64,000 nt of DNA from Tistrella mobilis KA081020-065 (lineage in GTDB: Bacteria; Pseudomonadota; Alphaproteobacteria; Tistrellales; Tistrellaceae), in the NCBI RefSeq assembly GCF_000264455.2, contig NC_017956.1:665501-729500 (forward strand), in the 5' to 3' direction. Shown here piece after piece: positions 16,171 through 24,648 of the stretch. The translations under genes and the position numbers were made by a program. The notes under the pieces were generated by a model. It did no database searches, was not told where the DNA came from, and saw only the letters and a program-made list of their open reading frames with translations. The first letter of the stretch is position 1. Each line of letters begins with the position of its first letter.

Positions 16171-19100
16171 ATGATCCGCGATACCGACGCCCGTCCCTTC
16201 GCTCTCACCACCGATGCCGGCCGCCGCCGGATCGCGGAGCTGAACCTCGCCCCCGAGGCCGAGATCACCGCCCGGCTGATCGAGGACGCCCGGCTGCCCG
16301 AGGGCATGGCCGCAACCGTCCGCAGCCGTGCCGAGGCGCTGGTCGCCAAGGTTCGCGCCGGGGACGAGCCGGCGCGCGGCGTCGAAGCCTTCCTCAAGGA
16401 ATACGGGCTCGGCACCCGCGAAGGTGTCGTGCTGATGTGCCTGGCCGAAAGCCTGCTGCGTGTGCCCGATGCCGCCACCGCCGACCGGCTGATCCGCGAC
16501 AAGCTGGGCGAGGCCGACTGGGATGCGCATCTGGGCCGCGCCGACAGCCTGTTCGTGAATGCATCAACCTGGGGGTTGATGCTGACCGGCCGGGTGATCC
16601 GGCTGGCGCCCGAGGATGTGGCCGGCGGTGCCTCTTCGGCCATCGGCCGTCTGGTGTCGCGGTCGGGCGCGCCGGTGATCCGCCAGGCCCTGCATGCCGC
16701 GATGCGCATGATGGGCAAGCAGTTCGTCCAGGGGCGGAACATCCAGGAAGCGCTGGATCGCGCCCGCGCCGGCTGGGCGAAGGGCTGGCGCCATTCCTTC
16801 GACATGCTGGGCGAGGCGGCGCGCACCGAGGCCGATGCCACCCGCTATCACGAGGCCTATCTGGCGGCGATCCGCGCGGTCGGCAAGGTCGCCCCGCGGG
16901 AGCTGGACGAGATTACCCGCCCCAGCGTGTCGGTGAAGCTGTCGGCGCTGCATCCGCGCTACGAGGCGGCCAAGGACGGCCGCATGCTGAAGGCGCTGGG
17001 CGGCCGGCTGGCCGAACTGGCGCGCGAGGCGAAGGCGGTGGGCATCGGGCTCACCATCGATGCCGAAGAGGCCGACCGGCTCGACATCTCGCTCGACCTG
17101 CTGGAAGGTGCCGCGGCCGACCCGGCGCTTGCCGGCTGGAACGGGCTGGGACTGGCGGTCCAGGCTTATCAGAAGCGCGCCCATGCGGTGATCGATCATG
17201 TGGTGGAGCTGGCCGGGCGCACCGGCCGCATCATCCCCACCCGGCTGGTCAAGGGCGCCTATTGGGACACCGAGATCAAGCGGGCGCAGGAACGCGGCCT
17301 CAGCTCCTTCCCGGTCTTCACCCGCAAGGAGGCGACCGACGTTTCCTATCTGGCCTGCGCCCGCCGCATGCTGGCGGCCCGCGACCGGCTCTATCCGATG
17401 TTCGCCACGCATAACGCCCATACCGTGGCGGCGATCGACGTGATGGCCGGCCATGACCGCCGCTTCGAATATCAGCGCCTGCACGGCATGGGCGAGCCGC
17501 TTTACGAGGCCGCGCTGGGCGATGCGCCGTCGAAGGGCGGCGTCAGCTGCCGGATTTATGCGCCGGTCGGCGCACATGAGGATCTTCTGCCCTATCTGGT
17601 CCGGCGTCTGCTCGAGAACGGGGCCAATACCTCGTTCGTGCATCGCCTGGCCGATGAGAGCGTCGCCATCGGCGATCTGGTCGCCGACCCGGTGGCGAAG
17701 CTTGCCGGCCGGGCCTCGCGGCCCAACCCGTCGATCCCGCTGCCGGGTGCGATCTATGCCCCCGAACGGCCGAACAGCCAGGGGCTGGATCTGGCCGATC
17801 CGCTGGTGGTGATGGAGCTGGACGCCGCCGTCGCCGCTGCCGCCGCCACACCCGCCGAGGCCTCGGCGATCGTCGAGGGCCGCGATCGCGGCGGCGCCTT
17901 TGCGGAGATCCGCAGCCCCGCCGACCGGTCGGAGGTCGTGGGCCGCGTGGCCGAGGCCGACGATGCCGCGGTCGAGGCGGCGATTACGGCCGCCCGCGCT
18001 GCCTGGGGCCGCTGGGATGCGCTGGGCGGGCCTGCCCGCGCCACCGTGCTGGAGGCCATTGCCGACCGCTATTGGGACGACCGCCACCGCGCCTTCGCGA
18101 TCCTGATCCGCGAGGCCGGCAAGACCTGGCCCGATGCCCTGGCCGAGATCCGCGAGGCGATCGATTTCCTGCGCTACTACGCCGCCCGGGCCCGCGCCGA
18201 TTTCGCCGGCCCCGTCACCCTGCCCGGGCCGGTGGGCGAGAGCAACGAGATCCGGCTCGCGGGGCGCGGTGTTTTCGCCTGCATCTCGCCCTGGAACTTC
18301 CCGCTCGCGATCTTCACGGGCCAGGTCTCGGCGGCGCTGGCCGCCGGCAACGCGGTTCTGGCCAAGCCCGCTGAGCAGACGCCCCTGATCGCCGCCTGGG
18401 CGGTGCGCCACATGCTGGCGGCCGGCGTGCCGGCCGGCGCCATCGCGCTGTTGCCGGGCGACGGCGCCCGGGTCGGTGCGAAGCTGGTCGCCGACGACCG
18501 GATCGCCGGCATCGCCTTCACCGGCTCGACCGAGACCGCGAAGCTGATCAACCGCGGCCTTGCGGGGCGTGACGGGCCGATCGTGCCGCTGATCGCCGAG
18601 ACCGGCGGGCTCAACGCCATGATCGTCGACAGTTCGGCCCTGCCCGAGCAGGTGGTGGCGGATGTGCTGACCTCGGCCTTCGGCTCTGCCGGACAGCGCT
18701 GTTCGGCGCTGCGCCTGCTGTGTGTGCAGAAGGATGTCGCCGACCGGATCGAGACCATGCTCGCCGGCGCCATGGCGGTAATGGAGGTGGGCGACCCGAT
18801 GCGGCTCGCGACCGATGTCGGGCCGGTGATCGATGCCGAAGCGCTGGACGGCCTGAAGGCCCATCTGGCGGCGCTGAAGGCGGCCGGCCAGACGAAAATC
18901 GCCGAGGCACCGCTGCCGGCCAGGGCCGAAGCCGGCACCTTTCTTGCCCCGACCGCCTGGCGGATCGACAGCCCCGACCGCCTGACCCGCGAGGTCTTCG
19001 GGCCGGTGCTCCATATCTGGCGCTACGAGGCGCGGGATCTGGAGGCGGTGGTGCAGCGGATCAACGCCTATGGTTATGGCCTGACCATGGGCGTGCACAG

Positions 19101-19353
19101 CCGCATCGACCGGACGGTGCGCCGGGTGGCGGAGCTGGCCCGGGTGGGCAATCTCTACGTCAACCGCAGCATGATCGGCGCGGTGGTCGGCACCCAGCCC
19201 TTCGGCGGCGAGGGGCTGTCGGGCACCGGTCCCAAGGCCGGTGGCCCGCGCTATCTGCACCGTTTTGCGGTCGAGCGCGTGCTGTCGGTCAACACCGCCG
19301 CGGCCGGCGGCGACACCCGGCTGATGACCACCATCGCCGATGGCGGCGACTGA
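16171..19353 (+). CDS. putA: Bifunctional proline dehydrogenase / L-glutamate gamma-semialdehyde dehydrogenase
   Basis: 1060 residues. The proline dehydrogenase barrel lies at ~40-480, with RLVKGAYWDTEIKRAQ near 359-374, and is followed by the P5C dehydrogenase at ~500-1030 with ISPWNFPLAIFTGQ near 705, E810 in IAETGGLNAM and catalytic C844 in GSAGQRCSALR. It catalyses proline to glutamate via FAD then NAD+, with channelled P5C. There is no N-terminal ribbon-helix-helix domain, so it is a non-autoregulatory PutA, consistent with the divergent Lrp regulator. ATG 16171 (GGAG ~11 bases upstream) is preferred to 16144. Confidence 0.96.
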   Translation: MIRDTDARPFALTTDAGRRRIAELNLAPEAEITARLIEDARLPEGMAATVRSRAEALVAKVRAGDEPARGVEAFLKEYGLGTREGVVLMCLAESLLRVPDAATADRLIRDKLGEADWDAHLGRADSLFVNASTWGLMLTGRVIRLAPEDVAGGASSAIGRLVSRSGAPVIRQALHAAMRMMGKQFVQGRNIQEALDRARAGWAKGWRHSFDMLGEAARTEADATRYHEAYLAAIRAVGKVAPRELDEITRPSVSVKLSALHPRYEAAKDGRMLKALGGRLAELAREAKAVGIGLTIDAEEADRLDISLDLLEGAAADPALAGWNGLGLAVQAYQKRAHAVIDHVVELAGRTGRIIPTRLVKGAYWDTEIKRAQERGLSSFPVFTRKEATDVSYLACARRMLAARDRLYPMFATHNAHTVAAIDVMAGHDRRFEYQRLHGMGEPLYEAALGDAPSKGGVSCRIYAPVGAHEDLLPYLVRRLLENGANTSFVHRLADESVAIGDLVADPVAKLAGRASRPNPSIPLPGAIYAPERPNSQGLDLADPLVVMELDAAVAAAAATPAEASAIVEGRDRGGAFAEIRSPADRSEVVGRVAEADDAAVEAAITAARAAWGRWDALGGPARATVLEAIADRYWDDRHRAFAILIREAGKTWPDALAEIREAIDFLRYYAARARADFAGPVTLPGPVGESNEIRLAGRGVFACISPWNFPLAIFTGQVSAALAAGNAVLAKPAEQTPLIAAWAVRHMLAAGVPAGAIALLPGDGARVGAKLVADDRIAGIAFTGSTETAKLINRGLAGRDGPIVPLIAETGGLNAMIVDSSALPEQVVADVLTSAFGSAGQRCSALRLLCVQKDVADRIETMLAGAMAVMEVGDPMRLATDVGPVIDAEALDGLKAHLAALKAAGQTKIAEAPLPARAEAGTFLAPTAWRIDSPDRLTREVFGPVLHIWRYEARDLEAVVQRINAYGYGLTMGVHSRIDRTVRRVAELARVGNLYVNRSMIGAVVGTQPFGGEGLSGTGPKAGGPRYLHRFAVERVLSVNTAAAGGDTRLMTTIADGGD

Positions 19354-19432
19354 GCATTCCGGCCCGTCACCTGCTCCGCAGTGCTGCGCGTGGCGGCCAT
19401 TGCGGAGCGGGTGCGAAGGCCTTATGATCCGC

Positions 19433-19527
19433 GCCACATCAAGAGTTGGGGCGACGCCCAACGCCAACCTGCCGCATCCGGGCAAGGTGGCACTCCCTCG
19501 CGATCCCTGCGATTGGGAAGATGTGGC
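19433..19527 (+). ncRNA. SAM riboswitch (SAM-I/SAM-IV superfamily) upstream of metA
   Basis: P1 is a perfect 8-bp stem, GCCACATC (19433-19440) with GATGTGGC (19520-19527). Inside are AAGAG after P1, a P2 hairpin (TTGGGGC/GCCCAA), the core GCCAACC, P3 (CCTGCC...GGCAAGG) leading into AAGGTGGCACTCCC, and a P4 hairpin (TCGC/GCGA extended by CCC/GGG). This order matches SAM-I-type aptamers (GCAACC...AAGGTGCYAAUUCC) with variant bases. The position before metA fits methionine feedback. It is not SAM-II, the class often found before alphaproteobacterial metA. Confidence 0.8.
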
Positions 19528-19557
19528 CGAGCCGGCAATCAAACGGATCACGCCACC

Positions 19558-19589
19558 GCGTCCGCCCCTGAAAGATCGAGTGGGGACGC
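19558..19589 (+). promoter_or_regulatory. Riboswitch expression platform: hairpin sequestering the metA ribosome binding site
   Basis: GCGTCCGCCCC at 19558-19568 can pair with GGGGACGC at 19582-19589. The latter contains the only good Shine-Dalgarno (GGGGA, 19582-19586), 7 bases before ATG 19594. This implies translational rather than transcriptional control by the upstream SAM aptamer. Confidence 0.65.
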
Positions 19590-19593
19590 GCCG

Positions 19594-20535
19594 ATGCCGA
19601 TCAAGATTCCTGACGATTTGCCCGCCCGCCGCACATTGGAAGCGGAAGGGGTGATGGTGATGGGCGAGACCGACGCGGTCCGCCAGGACATCCGTCCGCT
19701 GCGCATCGGCCTGCTCAACCTCATGCCCAACAAGATCCGGACCGAGACCCAGTTCGCCCGGCTGCTCGGTTCCACGCCGCTGCAGGTGGAGCTGACCCTG
19801 GTCAAGATCACCGACCATGTCTCGCGCCACACCGCCACCGACCATATGTCGGCCTTCTACCGGCCCTGGGCCGAGGTTGCGACCGAACGCTTCGACGGGT
19901 TCGTGATCACCGGCGCGCCGGTCGAACGGCTGCGCTTCGAAGAGGTCACCTACTGGGACGAGCTGCGCCGGATCCTGGACTGGACCCAGACCAATGTTCA
20001 TCGCAACCTGACGATCTGCTGGGGCGCGCAGGCGGCGGTGCATCACTTCCACGGCATGGCCAAATACGACCTGCCCGCCAAGGCCTTCGGGCTTTATGCC
20101 CACCGGGTGCTGGCGCCGGCCTCGCCCTGGCTGCGCGGATTTCCGGACATCTTCACCACGCCGGTCTCGCGCTGGACCGAAGTGCGGGCCGAGGATGTGC
20201 CCGCTTCGAGCGGCATGACCGTGTTGGCCGAAAGCGATCAGACCGGTCTCTGTCTGCTCGACGACCCGGCCCACCGGGCACTCCATATGTTCAACCATCT
20301 GGAATACGACACGGTCTCGCTGGCGGAAGAATATCACCGGGACGTTGCGGCCGAGGTGCCGGTGACCCTGCCGGTCGGCTATTTCCCCGGCGACGATCCC
20401 GGCCGTCTGCCTCACAACCTCTGGCGCGGCCATGCCCATCTGCTGATCGGCAACTGGATCAACGAGATTTACCAGACCACCCCCTTCGACCTCGACCGGG
20501 TGGGGATCGAGGATCACGTGCCCTCCGGCCGGTGA
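19594..20535 (+). CDS. metA: Homoserine O-acyltransferase MetA, predicted acetyl-CoA specific
   Basis: 313 residues aligning without gaps to the MetA catalytic positions: C142 in ICWGAQAA, H235 and E237 in FNHLEYD. Residue 111 (TGAPVE) is glutamate. In this family E111 marks acetyl-CoA use (B. cereus type) and glycine succinyl-CoA use (E. coli type), so it is likely a homoserine O-acetyltransferase although often named succinyltransferase. It commits homoserine to methionine synthesis in the cytosol. The start ATG 19594 is set by the ribosome binding site; an upstream in-frame extension runs through the riboswitch and is not real. Confidence 0.93.
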   Translation: MPIKIPDDLPARRTLEAEGVMVMGETDAVRQDIRPLRIGLLNLMPNKIRTETQFARLLGSTPLQVELTLVKITDHVSRHTATDHMSAFYRPWAEVATERFDGFVITGAPVERLRFEEVTYWDELRRILDWTQTNVHRNLTICWGAQAAVHHFHGMAKYDLPAKAFGLYAHRVLAPASPWLRGFPDIFTTPVSRWTEVRAEDVPASSGMTVLAESDQTGLCLLDDPAHRALHMFNHLEYDTVSLAEEYHRDVAAEVPVTLPVGYFPGDDPGRLPHNLWRGHAHLLIGNWINEIYQTTPFDLDRVGIEDHVPSGR

Positions 20536-20541
20536 CGGCGG

Positions 20542-21126
20542 TCAGGTCGCGGGAAGCTTCGTGATCTCGTCGCGCACCGCGGCCAGGATCTCGTCCGACA
20601 GCGCGCGGTCACTGGCCTCGGTGGCGCGGGCGAGCGCCAGACCGCCGACCAGGGCCGATATCACCAGGATCGCGCGGCCGCGGTCGCCCTCGCTGGCGGC
20701 AAGGGCGGGGAAGCGGGCTGCCAGCGTGTCGATGAACCGGTCGATCCCTTCGGCATAGCTCGCCTGTATGCCGGCGTCCTGGCGCGGCACCTCTGTCGCG
20801 AGTGCTGCGATCGGGCAGCCGATGTCGCGCCGGGTGCGATGGGCTTCGGACAGATAGTTTTCGACATAGCGGCCGAGATCGCGGCCCGCCTGATCGCGTC
20901 CGGTTTCCAGCCGCTCGATCGTGTCGCCGAAGGCCTTGCCGCAGGCCTCGGCGGCGAGTGCGTCCTTGGACGCAAAATGGCCGTAGAAGCCGCCATGGGT
21001 GAGACCGGCGGCCTTCATGATCTCGGCCACGCCGACACCATCGAAGCCACGCTCGCGAAACAGCCGACCCGCAGCCTTCACGATCGCAGCCCGGTTGGCC
21101 GCCGCCTGTTCCCTGGTCACCTTCAC
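20542..21126 (-). CDS. TetR family transcriptional repressor
   Basis: 194 residues. The N-terminal TetR HTH reads IVKAAGRLFRERGFDGVGVAEIMKAAGLTHGGFYGHF. The C-terminal ligand domain has cysteine in DIGCPIAALATEVPRQD, a wording common in AcrR/NemR-like regulators. I chose GTG 21126 (AGGAGAG upstream); a start at 21168 would add 14 residues. It is divergent from an MFS transporter with a palindrome between, so it probably represses that transporter and itself. Confidence 0.85.
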   Translation of the reverse strand: MKVTREQAAANRAAIVKAAGRLFRERGFDGVGVAEIMKAAGLTHGGFYGHFASKDALAAEACGKAFGDTIERLETGRDQAGRDLGRYVENYLSEAHRTRRDIGCPIAALATEVPRQDAGIQASYAEGIDRFIDTLAARFPALAASEGDRGRAILVISALVGGLALARATEASDRALSDEILAAVRDEITKLPAT

Positions 21127-21217
21127 CGCTTCAGCCCTCTCTCCTGCGCACGTCGACCGGCCGCGCACGCATCGATCTGCTCTTGACGGCGGGCATGACG
21201 TTCATCATCAATAAAAC

Positions 21218-21234
21218 ATGATGATCGTCATCAT
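21218..21234. promoter_or_regulatory. Candidate TetR operator palindrome
   Basis: ATGATGATCGTCATCAT: perfect 7-bp arms ATGATGA/TCATCAT around TCG. It lies in the AT-rich divergent region between tetR and the MFS gene, 63 bp before the MFS start. Confidence 0.65.
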
Positions 21235-21296
21235 AAACCGAACGCCGTTGGGCGGCAATGCGGCGAATGTGGCGGCTTCCCGACGGGAGCGGATGA

Positions 21297-22568
21297 ATGG
21301 CATCGACGGTGATCGCGGCGGCACTGGCCCGCCGGCAGGTCCATTACGGCTGGGTGGTTGCCGGAACCACCTTTCTCACCATGCTGGTGGCGGCAGGGGC
21401 GGTGGGCGCACCCGGCGTGCTGCTGCTGCCTTTGCAGCGGGATTTCGGCTGGGAGACGTCCGAGATCTCCGGCGCCATGGCGATCCGCCTGCTGCTGTTC
21501 GGCCTGATGGGGCCGTTTGCAGCGGCGCTGATCAACCGCTTCGGCGTCAGGCGCATGGTGCTGACCTCGCTGTCCACCGTGGGCGGCGGGCTGGCGCTCT
21601 CGCTGGCGATGACCGAACTCTGGCAGTTGATCCTGCTCTGGGGCGTGGTGGTCGGTATCGGCACCGGCATGATCGCCATGGTGCTGGGGGCGACGGTCGC
21701 GACCCGCTGGTTCGTGAAGCGGCGCGGCATGGTGATCGGCCTGCTGACCGCCTCCACCGCCACCGGCCAGCTGGTGTTCATGCCACTGATCGCCTGGATC
21801 GCCGATGGCATGGGCTGGCGTCCGGCGGTGATGCTGCTCTGCGGGCTGATGGCGCTGGCGGCGATCCTGGCCCTGATCCTGCTTCGTGACCGCCCGTCCG
21901 ATCTGGACCTGCCCGCCTATGGCGAGACGGAGGTGAGCCCACCCCCCGCCGGCATGGGCGGTGCATCGGTGGCCCTGGCGGCGATCGGTGCGCTGAAGGA
22001 TGCGGCGCGTACCCGGGTCTTCTGGGTGCTGTTCCTGACCTTCTTCATCTGCGGCGCCAGCACCAATGGTCTGGTCCAGACCCATCTGGTACCGCTCTGC
22101 GTCGATTTCGGCGTGGCGGAGGTCAGGGCCGCCGGGCTGCTGGCTCTGATGGGCGTTTTCGACTTCATCGGCACGGTGCTGTCCGGCTGGCTGTCGGATC
22201 GCTACGACAACCGAAAGCTGTTGTTCTGGTATTACGGCCTGCGCGGGCTGTCGCTGGTCTTCCTGCCCTATTCGGATTTCACCCTCTACGGCCTGTCGCT
22301 GTTCGCGATGTTCTACGGCCTCGACTGGGTGGCGACGGTGCCGCCGACCATCAAACTCACCGCCGACCGGTTCGGTCGCGAGCGGGCGCCGATGGTCTTC
22401 GGCTGGATCTTCGCCGGCCACCAGATCGGCGCCGCCACCGCGGCTTTCGGTGCCGGGTTGTCGCGGAGCGAACTCGGCACCTATCTGCCGGCCTTCTTCG
22501 CCGCCGGCATCCTGTGCTTCCTGGCGGCCGGCGCCGTCCGCACGCTGCGGCCGCCAGTCCGGGGCTGA
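21297..22568 (+). CDS. MFS transporter (OxlT/monocarboxylate-like)
   Basis: 423 residues with 12 predicted membrane helices. Loop motifs RFGVRRM (between TM2 and TM3) and RYDNRK in the second half mark the MFS. HYGWVVAGTTFLTML at the start and the PGVLLLPLQRDFGW segment resemble the oxalate:formate/monocarboxylate porter group. ATG 21297 is preceded by GGGAGC. Likely controlled by the divergent TetR protein. Substrate not determinable. Confidence 0.88.
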   Translation: MASTVIAAALARRQVHYGWVVAGTTFLTMLVAAGAVGAPGVLLLPLQRDFGWETSEISGAMAIRLLLFGLMGPFAAALINRFGVRRMVLTSLSTVGGGLALSLAMTELWQLILLWGVVVGIGTGMIAMVLGATVATRWFVKRRGMVIGLLTASTATGQLVFMPLIAWIADGMGWRPAVMLLCGLMALAAILALILLRDRPSDLDLPAYGETEVSPPPAGMGGASVALAAIGALKDAARTRVFWVLFLTFFICGASTNGLVQTHLVPLCVDFGVAEVRAAGLLALMGVFDFIGTVLSGWLSDRYDNRKLLFWYYGLRGLSLVFLPYSDFTLYGLSLFAMFYGLDWVATVPPTIKLTADRFGRERAPMVFGWIFAGHQIGAATAAFGAGLSRSELGTYLPAFFAAGILCFLAAGAVRTLRPPVRG

Positions 22569-22586
22569 CCGGCAGGGGGCTGACCG

Positions 22587-23171
22587 TCAGCGCCGGCGCA
22601 GCCAGTCCAGCACATCGCCCGCATTCCGGTCGGGCGGGAAGACCGGATAGAACACCTGCTGCACCACACCATCCCGGGTGATCAGGGTCAGCCGGCGGAT
22701 CAGCCTGTGCCCGCCCACCTCCATCACCGGCAGGTTCAGGGCCCGGGTCAGATGCAGACCGGCATCTGACAGCAGTGGGAAGGGCAGATGCAGCCGCTCG
22801 GCCGCCTCGCGCTGCCAGGCGGTGTCCTGGGTGGAGATGCCATAGAGCGCGGCGACGCCGGCCTCTGCCAGCTCGGCGGCATGGTCGCGGAAGGCGCAGG
22901 ACTGGGGCGTGCAGCCGCGGGCACCGGGGATCATGTCCCAGCCCTCGGGCAGGGGCTGATCGGGGCGGCCGGTCATCGGATAGAAATAGAGCACGCCCCA
23001 GCCGGCGAGATCGGCCAGACGGACGGTGCCGCCTGTGGTCGAGGGCAGGGCCAGATCCGGCAGCCGGGCGCCGGTCAGATGTGCGGCGGCACCGTCATCG
23101 ACGGGGGCCGGGATGCTGCTCCAGTCGACACGGGTCAAAGAGGGCTGGTTGGCGGGGGAGGGGCCGGTCAC
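22587..23171 (-). CDS. PrxQ/BCP-like peroxiredoxin
   Basis: 194 residues, thioredoxin-fold AhpC/TSA domain. The active site GCTPQSCAFRD has peroxidatic and resolving cysteines spaced C-x4-C as in PrxQ/BCP. I start it at GTG 23171: GGAG is 6 bases upstream and the GTGA overlaps the LysE stop, matching the other overlapping junctions in this operon; an ATG at 23183 is possible. It is the last gene of the four-gene leftward operon from 25391. Expected to reduce hydroperoxides with thioredoxin. Confidence 0.85.
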   Translation of the reverse strand: MTGPSPANQPSLTRVDWSSIPAPVDDGAAAHLTGARLPDLALPSTTGGTVRLADLAGWGVLYFYPMTGRPDQPLPEGWDMIPGARGCTPQSCAFRDHAAELAEAGVAALYGISTQDTAWQREAAERLHLPFPLLSDAGLHLTRALNLPVMEVGGHRLIRRLTLITRDGVVQQVFYPVFPPDRNAGDVLDWLRRR

Positions 23172-23827
23172 AGGGCACTCCATGCAAGTGTGGTGGCAAA
23201 GCCGATCAGCGCGCCGCCGAAGACGAAATCGACCCAGCCGTTGGAGGCATCGATCGCCCGGGCGATCACGCCCGATCGGGCGAGGATGGCGAAACACGAC
23301 CAGAACAGCGCCGATTGCAGGATCAGCTGGCCGCCGAAGACTGCAAGGGCTGCACGTGGCAGATCGGGGGCGGCGACCTGCGAGAAGATGCTGACATAGA
23401 AGATCGCGATCTTGGGGTTGAGCAGGTTGACCAGATAGCCGTCGCGAAACAGCGCCGCCGGAGAGCGACGCTGCGGCGGGGGCGGGACCGGGGCTGCCGC
23501 AGCGCGTGCCGCGCGGCGATGCCGCATCTTGGTGACCGCGGCCATCAGATTGCGGATGCCGAGCCAGACCAGATAGGCGGCGCCGCCCAGCGCCAGGGCC
23601 AGGCCGAGCGCGGGGGAGGCGGCGATCACCGCCGCCACCCCCGCCATCATCAGCGCGACATTGGTGACCGTCGCCCCGACGATGCCCGAGACCAGCGGCG
23701 CCATCGGCCCCATGCGGGGTTCGGCGCCGTGGCGCAGCACGATCAGTGCGGTCGGCCCGGGGGAGAGCATGGCGGCAAGATGCACCACCGCCAGCAGCAT
23801 CACCGATCCGAACAGCTGTGCGGTCAA
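23168..23827 (-). CDS. LysE/RhtB family amino acid exporter
   Basis: 219 residues, six hydrophobic segments. The family motif is MLSPGPTALIVLRHG near residue 20, and NLLNPKIAIFYVSIF marks the second half. A proline/arginine-rich loop lies at ~95-125. The start is TTG 23827, overlapping the FkbM stop (TTGA); the spacing to SPGP fits family members. It probably exports an amino acid or small zwitterion. Co-transcription with two methyltransferases suggests that the exported compound could be a methylated metabolite, but this is inferred. Confidence 0.85.
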   Translation of the reverse strand: MTAQLFGSVMLLAVVHLAAMLSPGPTALIVLRHGAEPRMGPMAPLVSGIVGATVTNVALMMAGVAAVIAASPALGLALALGGAAYLVWLGIRNLMAAVTKMRHRRAARAAAAPVPPPPQRRSPAALFRDGYLVNLLNPKIAIFYVSIFSQVAAPDLPRAALAVFGGQLILQSALFWSCFAILARSGVIARAIDASNGWVDFVFGGALIGFATTLAWSAL

Positions 23828-24648
23828 TGTCGGAAGGTCCCGGGACGAGTGGCCAGGATCAGCCGTTCGCGATCGATCTGCGCCTGGGTCCAGAGCGCGG
23901 GATCCACAAAGCGCCGCCGGGTTTCCCCGATCAGCGGTACCGGCAGCGCGGTATCGGTGTCGCGGAAGTCGCGGACCTCGAACACCTCAAGCCCCGCGCC
24001 TTCCAGCCGCCCCAGCATGGCTTCATAGTCGTGGCCGCCGACCAGAAGATGATGGGCATGCATCTCGATCAGCACGGCCCGAAAGTCGATGCCGGGCAGG
24101 CTGCCGGCCAGGCAGGCGGTCATGCCGGCCAGAACCACCCCCTCGGCGCCGTGCACGTCGATCTTCACCACCAGCGGCCCGGCGGGCAGGTCGCGGGCGA
24201 GATCGTCGAAGCGCCGGCCGGGCACGATGATCGCGTCCGGCGTGTCGGGGGCGACGATGGTCCGGCCACGGAAATGCAGGCTGTCGCCGGTGTCGTTGAG
24301 CGCCAGACAATGGGCGCGGCCGGGTTCTCTGGTGGCGTGGACCTCCCCGGCGCGGCGGATATTGCCGGCCAGCACTTCGAAAGCCTGGGGGTTGGGCTCG
24401 AAAGCCTCCACCCGCCAGCCGGGATAGCGGGCGGCGACGAGGCAGGGGTAATAGCCGTGCAGCGCGCCGACATCGCAGAAGGTGGCGGCCGGCAGCCTGT
24501 TCGCGATCCGGTCGAGCAGATCGACCACGGCGGGTTCATAGCCGAGGGCCGAGAAGGTTTCGCGCGCCACGGTGTCGCCCGGATCGTGGAGGGCGAAGCT
24601 GGTACCGCGCACCGCGAAACGGGTCAGGGGCAGGGACATGTCGGTCAT
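23824..24648 (-). CDS. FkbM family SAM-dependent methyltransferase
   Basis: 274 residues. SAM-binding motif I reads FCDVGALHGYYPCLVA, followed by VEAFEPNPQAFEVL, and the FkbM signature KIDVHGAEGVVLAGM lies near residue 155. FkbM enzymes O-methylate hydroxyls of sugars, polyketides or small molecules. Its ATG overlaps the stop of the CmoA-like gene (ATGA) and its stop overlaps the LysE start, so the genes are translationally coupled. Substrate unknown. Confidence 0.87.
   Translation of the reverse strand: MTDMSLPLTRFAVRGTSFALHDPGDTVARETFSALGYEPAVVDLLDRIANRLPAATFCDVGALHGYYPCLVAARYPGWRVEAFEPNPQAFEVLAGNIRRAGEVHATREPGRAHCLALNDTGDSLHFRGRTIVAPDTPDAIIVPGRRFDDLARDLPAGPLVVKIDVHGAEGVVLAGMTACLAGSLPGIDFRAVLIEMHAHHLLVGGHDYEAMLGRLEGAGLEVFEVRDFRDTDTALPVPLIGETRRRFVDPALWTQAQIDRERLILATRPGTFRH

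Noticed and set aside
16564-20517. 1317-codon open frame antisense to putA and metA
   Set aside because: Mirror frame of high-GC coding sequence; it crosses the riboswitch and both genes, lacks any recognisable domain, and the + strand genes have full family motifs.
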